Positions 35,602 to 45,635 of a stretch of DNA of 64,000 nt are shown one piece after another; positions within the stretch are counted from its first letter, which is position 1, and every line of letters begins with the position of its first letter. The DNA is taken from NCBI GenBank assembly GCA_020633055.1, contig JACKEJ010000004.1:558001-622000 (forward strand). The letters are read 5' to 3'. The translations under genes were made by a program, and so were the position numbers. The stretch comes from Sandaracinaceae bacterium. GTDB taxonomy: Bacteria; Myxococcota_A; Polyangia; Polyangiales; Houyiibacteriaceae. Below the pieces are notes generated by a model. It was not told the origin of the DNA and did not search any database. It worked only from the letters and a program-made list of their open reading frames with translations.

Positions 35602-36905
35602 AACCTCGTGATCGCTCGCCTCGCCCCCGCAAGCGCCCCGCCTCGCCCGAGCGCTCGCCGGCCGTGCGAGGCGCGCTCTCCCACGTCGGAGGACCCGTCA
35701 CGGCACGAGGGGAGGCCCACCATGCCGCCGCCCTGGCCGACGCCATGCGCGCAGCCGACAGCGAGTCGGCGGACCGCGGTACACACGGGATGCATGCCTA
35801 CCCTGCGCGCATGCACGCCGCCGTCGCGGCCCACGTCATCGCGCGCCTGTCGCAGCCCGGCGACCGCGTGGTGGACCCCTTCTGCGGAAGCGGGACCGTG
35901 CTGGTGGAAGCCATGTGCGCCGGGCGTCGCAGCGCGGGCGTGGACCTGAACCCCCTGGCCATCCGCGTCGCCGAGGTCAAGACCACCCGCGTGGACGCCG
36001 AGCGCCGAGAGCGCCTGGCCGCCCTGATCGAGGCGCTGGGCGAGCAGTCCGAAGAGCGCGTGCGCACGCGCACCCCGGTGCGTGCCGCGCTGTCCGTGGA
36101 GGAGGCCCGCTGGTACGAGGGGCACACCCTGAAAGAGCTGGCCGGGCTGCACGAGGAGATCGCGGGCGTCGAGGACGAGCAAGACCGGCGCGTGCTGCAG
36201 ATGCTCTTCAGCGCCATCGTCGTGAAGTTCAGCATCCAGCGCTCGGAGACCACGGAGCGCGAGGCCCCGCGACGCATCCGCAAGGGGCTGCCGACGGAGT
36301 TCTTCGTGCGGCGAGGCATGGAGTGGCTGGACCGCTGGGCGGAGCTGGAAGCGCAGATCGCCGACCACGCCCCGGCCGAGGTGTTCGCGCCACGGCTGGT
36401 GCAAGGGGACGCGCGCAAGCTGCGCGAGCACGTGGGGCCGGCGCCGGTCGACCTGGTGCTCTCCTCGCCGCCCTACGGCGGCACGTACGACTACTTCCAC
36501 CACCACGCGCGGCGCTACCCCTGGCTGGGGCTCGACGCGCGCGCGCTGGAGCGGGGCGAGCTGGGTGCGCGGCGCGACCTGAACAACCCACGGGGACGCA
36601 GCCAGGACCCGGCCGAGGTCTGGGACGCGCAGGTGCTCGCCATGCTCAAGGCCATGCGCAAGGTCGTGCGCCCGGGCAGCCACGTCGTGCTGCTCGTCGG
36701 AGACGGGCAGCTGCACGGTGAGCGCGTCGCGGCGGACCGCCAGCTCGAAGGGCTCGCCCCCCGCGCGCGCCTGGAGGTGGTGGCAGTCGCGTCACAGAAC
36801 CGCCCAGACTGGACCGGCAAGGCCATGCGCAAGGAGCACCTGGTGCAGCTGGCCGTGACCACGTCCGACGCGAAGAGCGAGCCCGACGGCGCACCCGAGG
36901 GCTGA
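35598..36905 (+). CDS. DNA methyltransferase (N4/N6 amino-MTase type)
   Basis: About 435 residues. Motif order is SAM-binding first and catalysis later: GDRVVDPFCGSGTVLVEAMC with AGVDLNPLAIRVAEVK near residues 90-120, then the catalytic SSPPYGGTYDYFHHH near residue 290. DPFCGSGT plus SPPY is the signature of amino-group DNA methyltransferases; the Ser in place of Asp/Asn fits the N4-cytosine group better. No restriction endonuclease or specificity subunit is adjacent, so it is probably an orphan methylase. It overlaps the preceding methyltransferase by 4 bp, hinting at co-expression. Confidence 0.8.
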   Translation: MKPRDRSPRPRKRPASPERSPAVRGALSHVGGPVTARGEAHHAAALADAMRAADSESADRGTHGMHAYPARMHAAVAAHVIARLSQPGDRVVDPFCGSGTVLVEAMCAGRRSAGVDLNPLAIRVAEVKTTRVDAERRERLAALIEALGEQSEERVRTRTPVRAALSVEEARWYEGHTLKELAGLHEEIAGVEDEQDRRVLQMLFSAIVVKFSIQRSETTEREAPRRIRKGLPTEFFVRRGMEWLDRWAELEAQIADHAPAEVFAPRLVQGDARKLREHVGPAPVDLVLSSPPYGGTYDYFHHHARRYPWLGLDARALERGELGARRDLNNPRGRSQDPAEVWDAQVLAMLKAMRKVVRPGSHVVLLVGDGQLHGERVAADRQLEGLAPRARLEVVAVASQNRPDWTGKAMRKEHLVQLAVTTSDAKSEPDGAPEG

Positions 36906-36912
36906 CGCGGCC

Positions 36913-36943
36913 CGCCACCTCCCGACGGACGAGACAGGTGGCG
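36913..36943. terminator. Inverted repeat between convergent genes
   Basis: CGCCACCT and AGGTGGCG form an 8-bp stem around a 15-nt loop in the gap between the convergent methyltransferase and acyl-CoA ligase genes. A second arm pair, GTCGAGG/CCTCGAC, lies at 36963-36995. There is no U-tract, as often in high-GC bacteria, so use as a bidirectional terminator is plausible but not proven. Confidence 0.4.
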
Positions 36944-37024
36944 TCGGAGGCGGCGTGTGGCCGTCGAGGCGCGTGGCCCGCAGGTGGCCCTCGACGTGCT
37001 CGCGAGGGCCACGAACCAAGCGCG

Positions 37025-38674
<1,650 letters not shown>

Positions 38675-38738
38675 AGCCGGCGAGGGTAAACCAAGGGCGC
38701 CGGGCTGCGCGGGGGAATTCGAAGCGCGGCTCCGCGCG

Positions 38739-39275
38739 TCAGAAGACCCGCAGCGACAGCTGGGCTCCACCCGGGAGCGGCATCACGTCGGCCGTCAGAC
38801 CGCGGCCGCGCGCGGTGTAGTAGACGAGCTCGCGCTCGGGTCTCAGCACGCCGGCGATGAGCAAGCCCAGCCCGAGCGACTGTCCCAGCAAGCTCAGGAT
38901 CCCTGCCGCCTTGCGCCGGTCGTTGTGGTAAGCGAACCAGACCGCCCCCGCGAAGGGCACGAAGGCGCGCGCATCGAAGTCGTCACGACGCGCGGACATG
39001 ATGGTGCGCGCGACCGCACCGACGAGGTAGCCCCCACCGAGGAAGAGCGCCCCCGCGACGAGCTGCGTCCGCCGCGGTGTGACTCGGAGATACGAGCGGC
39101 CTGGGGGGATGGTCATGCCCTCTTCGTAGGAGACCACCACACGTCGCTGCCGGGTGCCCGCGGGGTCCTGCGCGCGCGTGTTCGCCGCAGGGGCGAGCGC
39201 GGCAAGCGACAACGAGAGGGTGAACGCCAAGCGCAGACCAACGGCCAACGCGGAACGAGAGCGACCTCCAAGCAT
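38739..39275 (-). CDS. Small exported membrane protein of unknown function
   Basis: About 178 residues. The N-terminus carries a signal (GLRLAFTLSLSLAALAPAANTRAQ), then a short periplasmic stretch and two hydrophobic helices (LVAGALFLGGGYLVGAVART; AAGILSLLGQSLGLGLLIAG), ending in beta-like GGAQLSLRVF. It could be an inner-membrane protein or a small outer-membrane-associated protein. It lies 64 bp upstream of the acyl-CoA ligase on the same strand. No family recognised. Confidence 0.6.
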   Translation of the reverse strand: MLGGRSRSALAVGLRLAFTLSLSLAALAPAANTRAQDPAGTRQRRVVVSYEEGMTIPPGRSYLRVTPRRTQLVAGALFLGGGYLVGAVARTIMSARRDDFDARAFVPFAGAVWFAYHNDRRKAAGILSLLGQSLGLGLLIAGVLRPERELVYYTARGRGLTADVMPLPGGAQLSLRVF

Positions 39276-39367
39276 GTCGCGGACTTAGCGTGCAGCGGAG
39301 GCGCTCGCAAGGTCGATGTCACGCCCCGCACGGCCCGCGGTTGGAGCGCTCGCCCGGAGATGGCAGC

Positions 39368-40174
39368 ATGCAGCCCATGACCGACGCCCACGGCCGCGAA
39401 GGCCCACGCCCGAACGCGCTCTACGACATCGAGGTGCGCACCCCCACGCACGCCGAGCGCGTGCGCACGCTGGTGGCCGGCTGCGCGACCGCGACGCTGA
39501 GCACGCTGGCGGTGGACCCGGCGGGCTTCCCCTACGGGACGTACGTCACGTTCGCCATGGCCGAGAGCTCGCCCGTACTGCTGGTGTCGCGCATCGCGGA
39601 GCACACCAAGAACCTGGCCGCCGACGCGCGCGCCTCGCTGCTGGTGCACGAGACGGGCAAGCCGGACCCGCTGGCCAACGCGCGCGCCACGCTGGTGGGG
39701 CGCTTCCGCCAGCTCGCGAAGGAGGACTCGGCAGACGCGCGCGCGGCGTTCCTCGCGGCCCACCCCTACGCCGCCAACTTCGTCGACTACGACGACTTCG
39801 CGTTCCACGTCATGGACGTCGAGCACGTGCGCTACATCGGCGGCTATGGGCGCATGTCGTGGGTCACGGCCGCGGACTTCGGCGAGGCCACGGTGGACCC
39901 CATCGCACCCTTCATCGAGGGCATCGTGCGCCACATGAACGAGGACCACGCGGACGCGCTGCGCCTCTACTGCGAGGCCTTCTCGCGAGCGCCCGACACC
40001 GAGCGCGCGGTGATGACCACCATCGACCGCTACGGCTTCGAGATGACCGCCTACGGCCCCTTCGGTCAGGGCCCCGTGCGGCTGGCCTTCCCGCACCCGA
40101 TCGCGGACGCCACCGAGGCGCGCAAGGCGCTGGTGGCCATGGTGGCGGCGGCGCGTCAGCAGCTGAGCACCTGA
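39368..40174 (+). CDS. HugZ-like pyridoxamine-phosphate-oxidase-fold protein with DUF2470 domain
   Basis: About 268 residues. The N-terminal split-barrel flavin-binding fold shows ATLSTLAVDPAGFPYGTYV and ARASLLVHETGKPDPLANAR. A C-terminal DUF2470 domain contains EGIVRHMNEDHADALRLYC (near residue 195). HugZ proteins of this architecture bind and degrade haem, whereas plant relatives act in chloroplasts; either haem degradation or a redox role is possible. The ATG at 39368 has GGAGA about 8 nt upstream; an in-frame ATG at 39377 is an alternative. Confidence 0.85.
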   Translation: MQPMTDAHGREGPRPNALYDIEVRTPTHAERVRTLVAGCATATLSTLAVDPAGFPYGTYVTFAMAESSPVLLVSRIAEHTKNLAADARASLLVHETGKPDPLANARATLVGRFRQLAKEDSADARAAFLAAHPYAANFVDYDDFAFHVMDVEHVRYIGGYGRMSWVTAADFGEATVDPIAPFIEGIVRHMNEDHADALRLYCEAFSRAPDTERAVMTTIDRYGFEMTAYGPFGQGPVRLAFPHPIADATEARKALVAMVAAARQQLST

Positions 40175-40192
40175 GCCGCGCTCACGTCGCGT

Positions 40193-40561
40193 TCATGCGA
40201 CTGGTGGCACGGTGGGAGTGTCCCGCTCTCGCGCGTACTCTGCGGTCAGCGGCTCACGACGTCCGAAGAGCCCCCGCGGCGCCGACTCGAGCGCCAGGCT
40301 GCACCACCTGCAGCGGGTGGGCTCCTTGGCCAGGCGCGAGAGCGTCCCGCCCCCGAGCGCCGCGCCGCACATGAGCGGCAGCATGGTGATCATGTCCGCG
40401 ATGAAGATGGGCGCGCACAAGGCGCAGACCGCCATGACCCCAATCCAGACCCGGTAGGCGATGGCAAAGCCGCGGTGGGGCCGCTGCACCCGCATGGGCT
40501 TGTCACAGCGCGGGCAGTAGAGGCGCTCCGCGGCGGGTTCCGGGGCCGGGTCGGCGGACAT
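40193..40561 (-). CDS. Small zinc-ribbon membrane protein
   Basis: About 122 residues. The N-terminal CPRCDKPM and later CRWCSLAL could form a split zinc ribbon (two CxxC). Between them lie two hydrophobic segments (AYRVWIGVMAVCALCAPIFI; ITMLPLMCGAALGGG) that could form a hairpin in the membrane. No known function. It converges on the HugZ-like gene with an 18-bp gap. Confidence 0.55.
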   Translation of the reverse strand: MSADPAPEPAAERLYCPRCDKPMRVQRPHRGFAIAYRVWIGVMAVCALCAPIFIADMITMLPLMCGAALGGGTLSRLAKEPTRCRWCSLALESAPRGLFGRREPLTAEYARERDTPTVPPVA

Positions 40562-40799
40562 GGCGTGACGCTAGGCGCGAAGCGCGCGCGCGCCCAGGGG
40601 CTACCCGCGCGACGGAACCCCGTTCCACCAGCGCGGGCGCGTTGCCCTTCGAGCGCTCCCCACCGCCAAGGTCGACACGCGTTCACGAGGACCGTTTGCC
40701 CTGCTGCGCGTGCCCGTGGCACCTTGAGGCATCTGAAGGGAGCCGAGCGCGGCGGTCACTGCGCGCGTGTCCCTGCGTCCATGGACAGGAGATTAGACT

Positions 40800-41609
40800 A
40801 TGCCCATTCATCTGCGTGTATTGGCGGCCATGCTTCTGCTCAGCGGGCCCTACTTGGCTGGATGCAGCCCCGAGGCGCCTCATGCCACCGTTCAGGGAGA
40901 GCAACTGACATGCTCGCGGCCCATGGTGACCACGCGCTACGTCGTGACAGGGCTACGTGTCCCCACGCGTGAGGATGTGACGGCAGGCGAACTACTCGGT
41001 GTCGACGTGGACGGCGTCGACGACGCGTGTGGATCGCCTGACTACGAAGGTTCGGTCGACAACTTGCTGATCGACATCGCCGCGGCGCTCCCCTCACTCA
41101 TGCCGAGCGATCCCTTCTACTTCAATGCGGCCATCGAGGCGGGCCTCTTCTGCAACAGTACGGAGCCCGGCTGCGCGTCGGTGCGCTACGAGGTCGCTAT
41201 CGAGCGCTGCGGGGAGGTCGCGCGTCTCCAGCTGTCGCGCTCGGGCACGACGCTTGGCGCCGACATCGTGGAGCTGGATGGCGATGGTCGCTTCGACGCG
41301 CGCTTCGAGCTGCTGTCGCTCGACCTGCCGGTTCTGTTCCAGGGCGCGCACACCATCCAAGCCATGAACTTGCGCCGAGCCCGGGTAAGTGGGGTGGTGA
41401 GCGAAGGCGCACTGGAGGAACTGGTCATTGGCGGCGCCAACCGCTACGAGGACTACCTGCCTCTGGTGTACTGCGATCCCGCCATTTGCGACCCGGGGGG
41501 TCCTATCGATGCACTCTTCGATGTGATGCTCGATCCGGGCGACGCATCGTGCGGCGGGATCTCCGTTGGGTTCGTGGCGACGGCGGTGATGTTGTCTGGC
41601 GACGACTGA
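40800..41609 (+). CDS. Putative lipoprotein of unknown function
   Basis: About 269 residues. AGGAGA lies 11 nt before the ATG. The signal MPIHLRVLAAMLLLSGPYLAGC ends in a good lipobox LAGC (Cys 22). The mature protein has about ten Cys, pairs such as CSRPM, DDACGSPDY, LFCNSTEPGC and CDPAICDPGG suggesting disulfides, and a strand-rich plan typical of myxobacterial surface proteins. No recognised domain. A strong hairpin lies just after its stop, and a similar short motif occurs on both sides of the gene. Confidence 0.65.
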   Translation: MPIHLRVLAAMLLLSGPYLAGCSPEAPHATVQGEQLTCSRPMVTTRYVVTGLRVPTREDVTAGELLGVDVDGVDDACGSPDYEGSVDNLLIDIAAALPSLMPSDPFYFNAAIEAGLFCNSTEPGCASVRYEVAIERCGEVARLQLSRSGTTLGADIVELDGDGRFDARFELLSLDLPVLFQGAHTIQAMNLRRARVSGVVSEGALEELVIGGANRYEDYLPLVYCDPAICDPGGPIDALFDVMLDPGDASCGGISVGFVATAVMLSGDD

Positions 41610-41616
41610 CTCGATG

Positions 41617-41641
41617 CTGGGCGCGGAGCACGCGCGCCCAG
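41617..41641 (+). terminator. Hairpin after lipoprotein gene
   Basis: CTGGGCGCG and CGCGCCCAG form a 9-bp perfect GC stem with a 7-nt loop, beginning 8 bp after the TGA at 41609. A T-rich run occurs only about 30 bp later, so it is a terminator-like structure rather than a textbook intrinsic terminator. Confidence 0.5.
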
Positions 41642-41702
41642 CCCAACGGAAACCCCGTTCCGCCCGCGCCGTCTTTTGTGTAGTTTTCCGCTCGGAGGTC
41701 CC

Positions 41703-42599
41703 ATGAGCGACATCGTCTGGCCAGAGAAGACCCGCGAGCTACACAACCACCACTTCGACTCGACGATCTGGAACGACCTCCAGTTCCGGGACGACGACAT
41801 CGTGATCTCGACGTACGCCAAGAGCGGCACGACGTGGGTGCAGCAGATCGTGGCGCAGCTGCTGTTCGACGCGCGCACCGACCTGGCCGTGGCGGAGATG
41901 TCGCCCTGGCTGGACCTGCGCGTGCCCCCGAAGGAGGTGAAGCTGCCCGAGGTGGAGAAGCAGACCCATCGGCGCTTCCTCAAGACGCACCTGCCCGTGG
42001 ACGCCCTCGTGTTCTCGCCCAAGGCCAAGTACCTCTACATCGCGCGCGACGGACGCGACGTGGTGTGGAGCATGCACAACCACCACGTCAACGCGAACCA
42101 GCTCTGGTACGACGCGCTGAACCTCACCCCCGGCCTCGTGGGCCCGCCCATCGAGCCCCCGCCCGAGGACGTGGTGCAGTACTTCCGCGAGTGGCTCGAG
42201 AGAGACGGTCACCCCTGGTGGCCCTTCTGGGAGAACATCCGCACGTGGTGGGCCATCCGGCACCTCCCGAACGTGCTGTTCCTGCACTTCTCCGAGCTGA
42301 AGGCCGACCTCCCGGGGCAGATGCGCCGCATCGCCGCGTTCCTCGACGTACCGGTGGACGAGGCGCTCTTCCCCGCGATGGTGGAGCACTGCACCTTCGA
42401 GTACATGAAGGCCAACGCCACGCCGAGCGTGCCGCTGGGTGGCGCGTTCTGGGACGCCGGCGCCGAGGTCTTCATCCACCGCGGCACCAACGGACGCTGG
42501 CGCGACCTGCTCTCACCGGAAGACTGTGCGGCCTACGAGGCGCGCGCCGTGGTCGAGCTGGGCGCGGAGTGCGCCGCGTGGCTGGCGGGCACGCCCTGA
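41703..42599 (+). CDS. Sulfotransferase-domain protein (PAPS-dependent type)
   Basis: About 298 residues, full length for cytosolic-type sulfotransferases. The 5'-phosphosulfate loop is TYAKSGTTWVQQIV (residues ~37-50), the 3'-phosphate motif is YIARDGRDVVWSMHNHH (~115-131) and the C-terminal RGTNGRWRDLLSPE supplies the last PAPS contact. The sequence KTHLPVD carries the catalytic-loop His. It would transfer sulfate to an unknown hydroxyl or amine acceptor. GGAGG lies 5 nt upstream of the ATG. Confidence 0.9.
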   Translation: MSDIVWPEKTRELHNHHFDSTIWNDLQFRDDDIVISTYAKSGTTWVQQIVAQLLFDARTDLAVAEMSPWLDLRVPPKEVKLPEVEKQTHRRFLKTHLPVDALVFSPKAKYLYIARDGRDVVWSMHNHHVNANQLWYDALNLTPGLVGPPIEPPPEDVVQYFREWLERDGHPWWPFWENIRTWWAIRHLPNVLFLHFSELKADLPGQMRRIAAFLDVPVDEALFPAMVEHCTFEYMKANATPSVPLGGAFWDAGAEVFIHRGTNGRWRDLLSPEDCAAYEARAVVELGAECAAWLAGTP

Positions 42600-42669
42600 T
42601 CGCGACGTGGATGAGCCTTCGATGGAAGCGAGACTTCCGGATCGGAACTCGCATGGTCATACTTCGTCC

Positions 42670-42912
42670 ATGAAGACCGCCGTCTCGATCCCCGATGCCA
42701 TACTGCTGGAGGCAGAACAGGTCGCGAAACGACTGGGGCTCTCGCGCAGTGAGCTGTTCACTCGGGCCGTCGAGGCCTACCTCGCGGAGCAGGAGCATCG
42801 GGGCGTCACGGAGTCGTACGACGTCGCATTCGGTGAGGTACCCGAGCGCGATGACGCACAGCGGTCCGTCGCACGGCGAGCGCTCCTGACCGTCGAGTGG
42901 GACAACGAGTGA
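42670..42912 (+). CDS. Ribbon-helix-helix antitoxin (MazE-like)
   Basis: 80 residues. The N-terminal KTAVSIPDAILLEAEQVAKR and LGLSRSELFTRAVEAYLAEQ form a ribbon-helix-helix DNA-binding unit, with a C-terminal tail that would bind and block the toxin. The stop TGA overlaps the GTG of the downstream MazF-type gene, the usual antitoxin-first order that keeps antitoxin in excess. Autoregulation at its own promoter is expected for the family. Confidence 0.85.
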   Translation: MKTAVSIPDAILLEAEQVAKRLGLSRSELFTRAVEAYLAEQEHRGVTESYDVAFGEVPERDDAQRSVARRALLTVEWDNE

Positions 42913-43280
42913 AGCGGGGAGAGATCTGGTGGGTCGACCTCGCGGAACCACAAGGCTCCGCGCCCGGTTTCCGCAGGCCCGTACTCGTCGTGCAAGAGGA
43001 CCTGCTGACAGTCAGCCGTCTCCAGACCGTCATGGTCGTGCCGTTGACGACCAACCTCGGAAGAGGACAGGCAATCGGAAACGTTCAGCTCGGGGCGAAA
43101 GAGACCGGCCTGCCCAAGGACTCGGTCGCGCTGGTGTGCCAGGTGTCCACCATTGACAAGCTTCTGTTCGACCAGCGTGTGGGCGCTCTGTCTCGCGGAA
43201 CGCTAGGAGCTGTCGACGTAGGACTGCGGCTCGTGCTGGGCCTCGGTGCGAGGCCAGGTATCGCGCGAAGCGGCCCGTAG
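42909..43280 (+). CDS. MazF/PemK-family endoribonuclease toxin
   Basis: About 123 residues from a GTG overlapping the antitoxin stop. The MazF fold markers are KRGEIWWVDLAEPQGSAPGF with RRPVLVVQEDLL, VMVVPLTTNL, TGLPKDSVALVCQVSTIDK and the late ALDVGLRLVLGL-like end. The catalytic Arg and Thr/Ser region RRP...PLTT and ST are kept, so it is likely an active mRNA interferase. A C-terminal extension of a few residues (GARPGIARSGP) is unusual. Confidence 0.87.
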   Translation: MKRGEIWWVDLAEPQGSAPGFRRPVLVVQEDLLTVSRLQTVMVVPLTTNLGRGQAIGNVQLGAKETGLPKDSVALVCQVSTIDKLLFDQRVGALSRGTLGAVDVGLRLVLGLGARPGIARSGP

Positions 43281-43361
43281 CGGGTTCGTCCGCGGTGCAC
43301 CGCAACGACACGCCGCTTGGCGACCCCCAGGCAGCACCCACTGGCAACGTCTCTCCGCGCC

Positions 43362-44630
43362 TCAGTCCACCGAAGCCGGCAGCGCGATCGGCCGGTTGCT
43401 CGGGATGCCCTTCCGCAGCACCTGGCCGGCATACCCGAGCAACAACCGCGGCAGCGTCTTCGCCAAGCGCCCGTACTGCTCGGTCCCGCCGCTGGCCAGC
43501 CGCAGCAGCGTCTGGTTCTCGAACAGCACGCGCAGCCAGCGGTTGGGGTTTGGCCCGTACAGCAGGTTGGCCAGCTTGGCCTGGAACCACAGGTTGCGGC
43601 CCGCGAGCGTCCACTTGAAGCGTCGCTCGTAGTGGCGGATGACGCGCGTGCCTCCGTCGAGGGCCTCGCGCAGCCGTGTCGCGCCATAGGCCGCGGTCTC
43701 GAGCGCGGGCGCGATGCCCTCGCCCAGCAACGGGTCGATGCCCCAGGCCTCGCCCACCAGGATGGCGCCAGGGACGTGCGCGCGCGTGCTGGGCGCGTAG
43801 TAGTGCTCCGGCCAGCCCGCGAGCTTGTCGTCCACCAGCCGGAAGCCGTTGCGCTCGGCGTAGGCCATGGTCCAGCGCTTGAGCTCGGCACCCGGCGTGA
43901 CGCCGCGGCCGTCCATGATGCCCAGCTTGAACAGCCCGGGCACCACGCCCGTACCCGCACCGCCGGCCCCGGTCGCGTCGCTCGCGTCCGGCTTGGGGTA
44001 CGGGAAGATCCACGCGTAGCCCGGGATGCCGTCCAGGATGGGGTCGAAGTCGAAGTACAGGATGGACGGGTCGTGCGCGCTGCTGACGGGCTCGAACACG
44101 GCCTCGATCAGGCGCCCCACGATGCCCGGCGCGAGCCCCAGCGCACGCCCCGTGACGCCGCGCGCACCGTCGGCGCCCACCAACCAGTCGAAGTCCAGGT
44201 GCTCGGCGCGCCCCACGGCGCCGGTGCGAATGCGGAAGTCGTAGGCCTGCGCGTCGATCTCGCGCACTCGCGCGCCCTCGATGACCCGCACGCCGCGCGC
44301 CTTGCACTCGCCCAGCAGCAGGTTGTCGAGCCGGCCCCGGTCGTAGAGCCATTGCGGACCCTTCTCGGTGATGTTCACCGCGCCCAGCGCGCAGCGGAAC
44401 TCGAGCCCGCGCGTCTCGCCCCCACCCAGCGGCTGCGCCCCGAGCAGGCCCTGCACCAGCTCCGTGCCGCGGTTCGTGAGCCCGCCCCCGCACAGCTTGG
44501 GCCGCGGGAAGGTCGCCTGGTCCACGATGGTGATGTCCGCCGGGTCCACCCCGAGGTTGGTCAGGTAGAGCGCGAAGGAGCTGCCCCCTGGGCCTCCGCC
44601 GATGACACCGATGCTGGGCGAGCGCGACAT
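43362..44630 (-). CDS. FAD-dependent geranylgeranyl-reductase-family oxidoreductase
   Basis: About 422 residues. The FAD Rossmann motif is VIGGGPGGSSFALYLTNLG (residues ~9-27), followed by KLCGGGLTNRG, the DWLVGADGARG block and the late GEAWGIDPLLGEGIAPALE, which together mark the geranylgeranyl reductase/halogenase-like flavoproteins that reduce or oxidise isoprenoid and polyketide-type substrates. It has no membrane helix and no isoprenoid gene beside it, so the substrate is open. It converges on the MazF gene with an 81-bp gap. Confidence 0.85.
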   Translation of the reverse strand: MSRSPSIGVIGGGPGGSSFALYLTNLGVDPADITIVDQATFPRPKLCGGGLTNRGTELVQGLLGAQPLGGGETRGLEFRCALGAVNITEKGPQWLYDRGRLDNLLLGECKARGVRVIEGARVREIDAQAYDFRIRTGAVGRAEHLDFDWLVGADGARGVTGRALGLAPGIVGRLIEAVFEPVSSAHDPSILYFDFDPILDGIPGYAWIFPYPKPDASDATGAGGAGTGVVPGLFKLGIMDGRGVTPGAELKRWTMAYAERNGFRLVDDKLAGWPEHYYAPSTRAHVPGAILVGEAWGIDPLLGEGIAPALETAAYGATRLREALDGGTRVIRHYERRFKWTLAGRNLWFQAKLANLLYGPNPNRWLRVLFENQTLLRLASGGTEQYGRLAKTLPRLLLGYAGQVLRKGIPSNRPIALPASVD

Positions 44631-44780
44631 GCGGCGGGCACTATCCCACGGCTGGCCCGGCGATCAATCGCGGGGCGCCCGAGCGACGTGGTCGCGACGA
44701 GAGCGGCGGGAAAGGAGAGAGCGCGTCAGTGTGCAGCCACGCCCGCGGGACCACGGCGCGCCAGGAGCGTCCGGCGCCCC

Positions 44781-45312
44781 ACGTGGTTCTCGCCCGTCGA
44801 GACAACGGGGCTCGACCCCCAGCAGCACGAGCTGCTGGAGATCGGTCTGGTCTGGGTGACCGCCAACCTCGCGACCGAGATCGGATCATGGCGCACGCTG
44901 ATCATCCCCGAGCGGCTGGACATCGCAGAACCGCGGGCTCTCGAAGTGTGCGCGTTCGACGCGGCCAGGTGGGCCGAGGCGGGCGTGGCGCTCGACGTGG
45001 CGCTCGCGGGGCTCACTCCCTGGCTCAAAGGCGCGTACCTCGCTGGCCACCACGTGGCGTTCGACGCGGAGTTCGTCGACTCCGCCAACAAGCGGACCGG
45101 CATGGAGCGCCCCGCCATCGATCACCGCATGCTCGACGCGGTGTCGCTGAGCTGGCCGGTGCAAATGCGAGGGGAGGTCGAGTCATTGTCGCTGCACGCG
45201 GACGCGGACGCGGCGCAGTTGGCGCGTGGAGCAGCGCCCGCCGCACCGCGCCCCAGACCATGCGCGCACGGCGCTCGATGTCGCGCGCGCGTTGTTGCGG
45301 AGGTTCGTCTGA
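44781..45312 (+). pseudogene. DEDD-type 3'-5' exonuclease gene, broken
   Basis: The frame from 44781 reads WFSPVETTGLDPQQHELLEI, then LAGHHVAFDAEFVDSANKRT, matching the Exo I and Exo II blocks of DnaQ/epsilon-like exonucleases. In Exo I the expected Asp is replaced (PVE instead of D-x-E). Near 45220 an extra base shifts the frame: the third block continues in the +1 frame as EQRPPHRAPDHARTALDVARALLRRFV in two parts (split here as QRPPHRAPDHARTALD and VARALLRRFV) up to the TGA at 45310-45312. No convincing start codon precedes it. The missing catalytic Asp and frameshift indicate a dead gene. Confidence 0.7.
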
Positions 45313-45635
45313 CGGCGGGTCGCGCTCGCCATGCACGGTCGTCGCAAACCGCCAGACGTGCCTCCAACCGTGCATCAGCACGAGGTCGACCCGATTCCTC
45401 GGATTCCGCGTGCCGCGATGCATGCGGTTAATGGGTAGCCGATACGGCCATCTGCGCTCGAGTAGCTGAGCGGTCTTGCGACCGTCTCGACGGTGATCCA
45501 TCCTGCCTCATCCAGGAGCATCCTGGGGTGCAAGTCGGGAGGGTGAAGGCTCGTCCGGCAAACGAAGGCGGAGAACGGACGGCACCCCCAGTGATTCCGT
45601 CCGTGGCGGGCCCTCGCCCGCGGAGTCAAACAACC
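45313..45635. other. Gap without a supported gene upstream of the giant lipoprotein
   Basis: About 320 bp. Short open frames exist on the minus strand (for example ending LLDEAGWITVETVARPLSYS), but none shows a known family, convincing start or coding context. The stretch must hold the promoter for the gene starting at 45636; no consensus -35/-10 pair stands out. Confidence 0.5.

Noticed and set aside
43317..44700. Plus-strand open frame opposite the geranylgeranyl-reductase-like gene
   Set aside because: It is a shadow of that gene; only the stretch after about 44781 shows real homology (exonuclease) and is listed separately.
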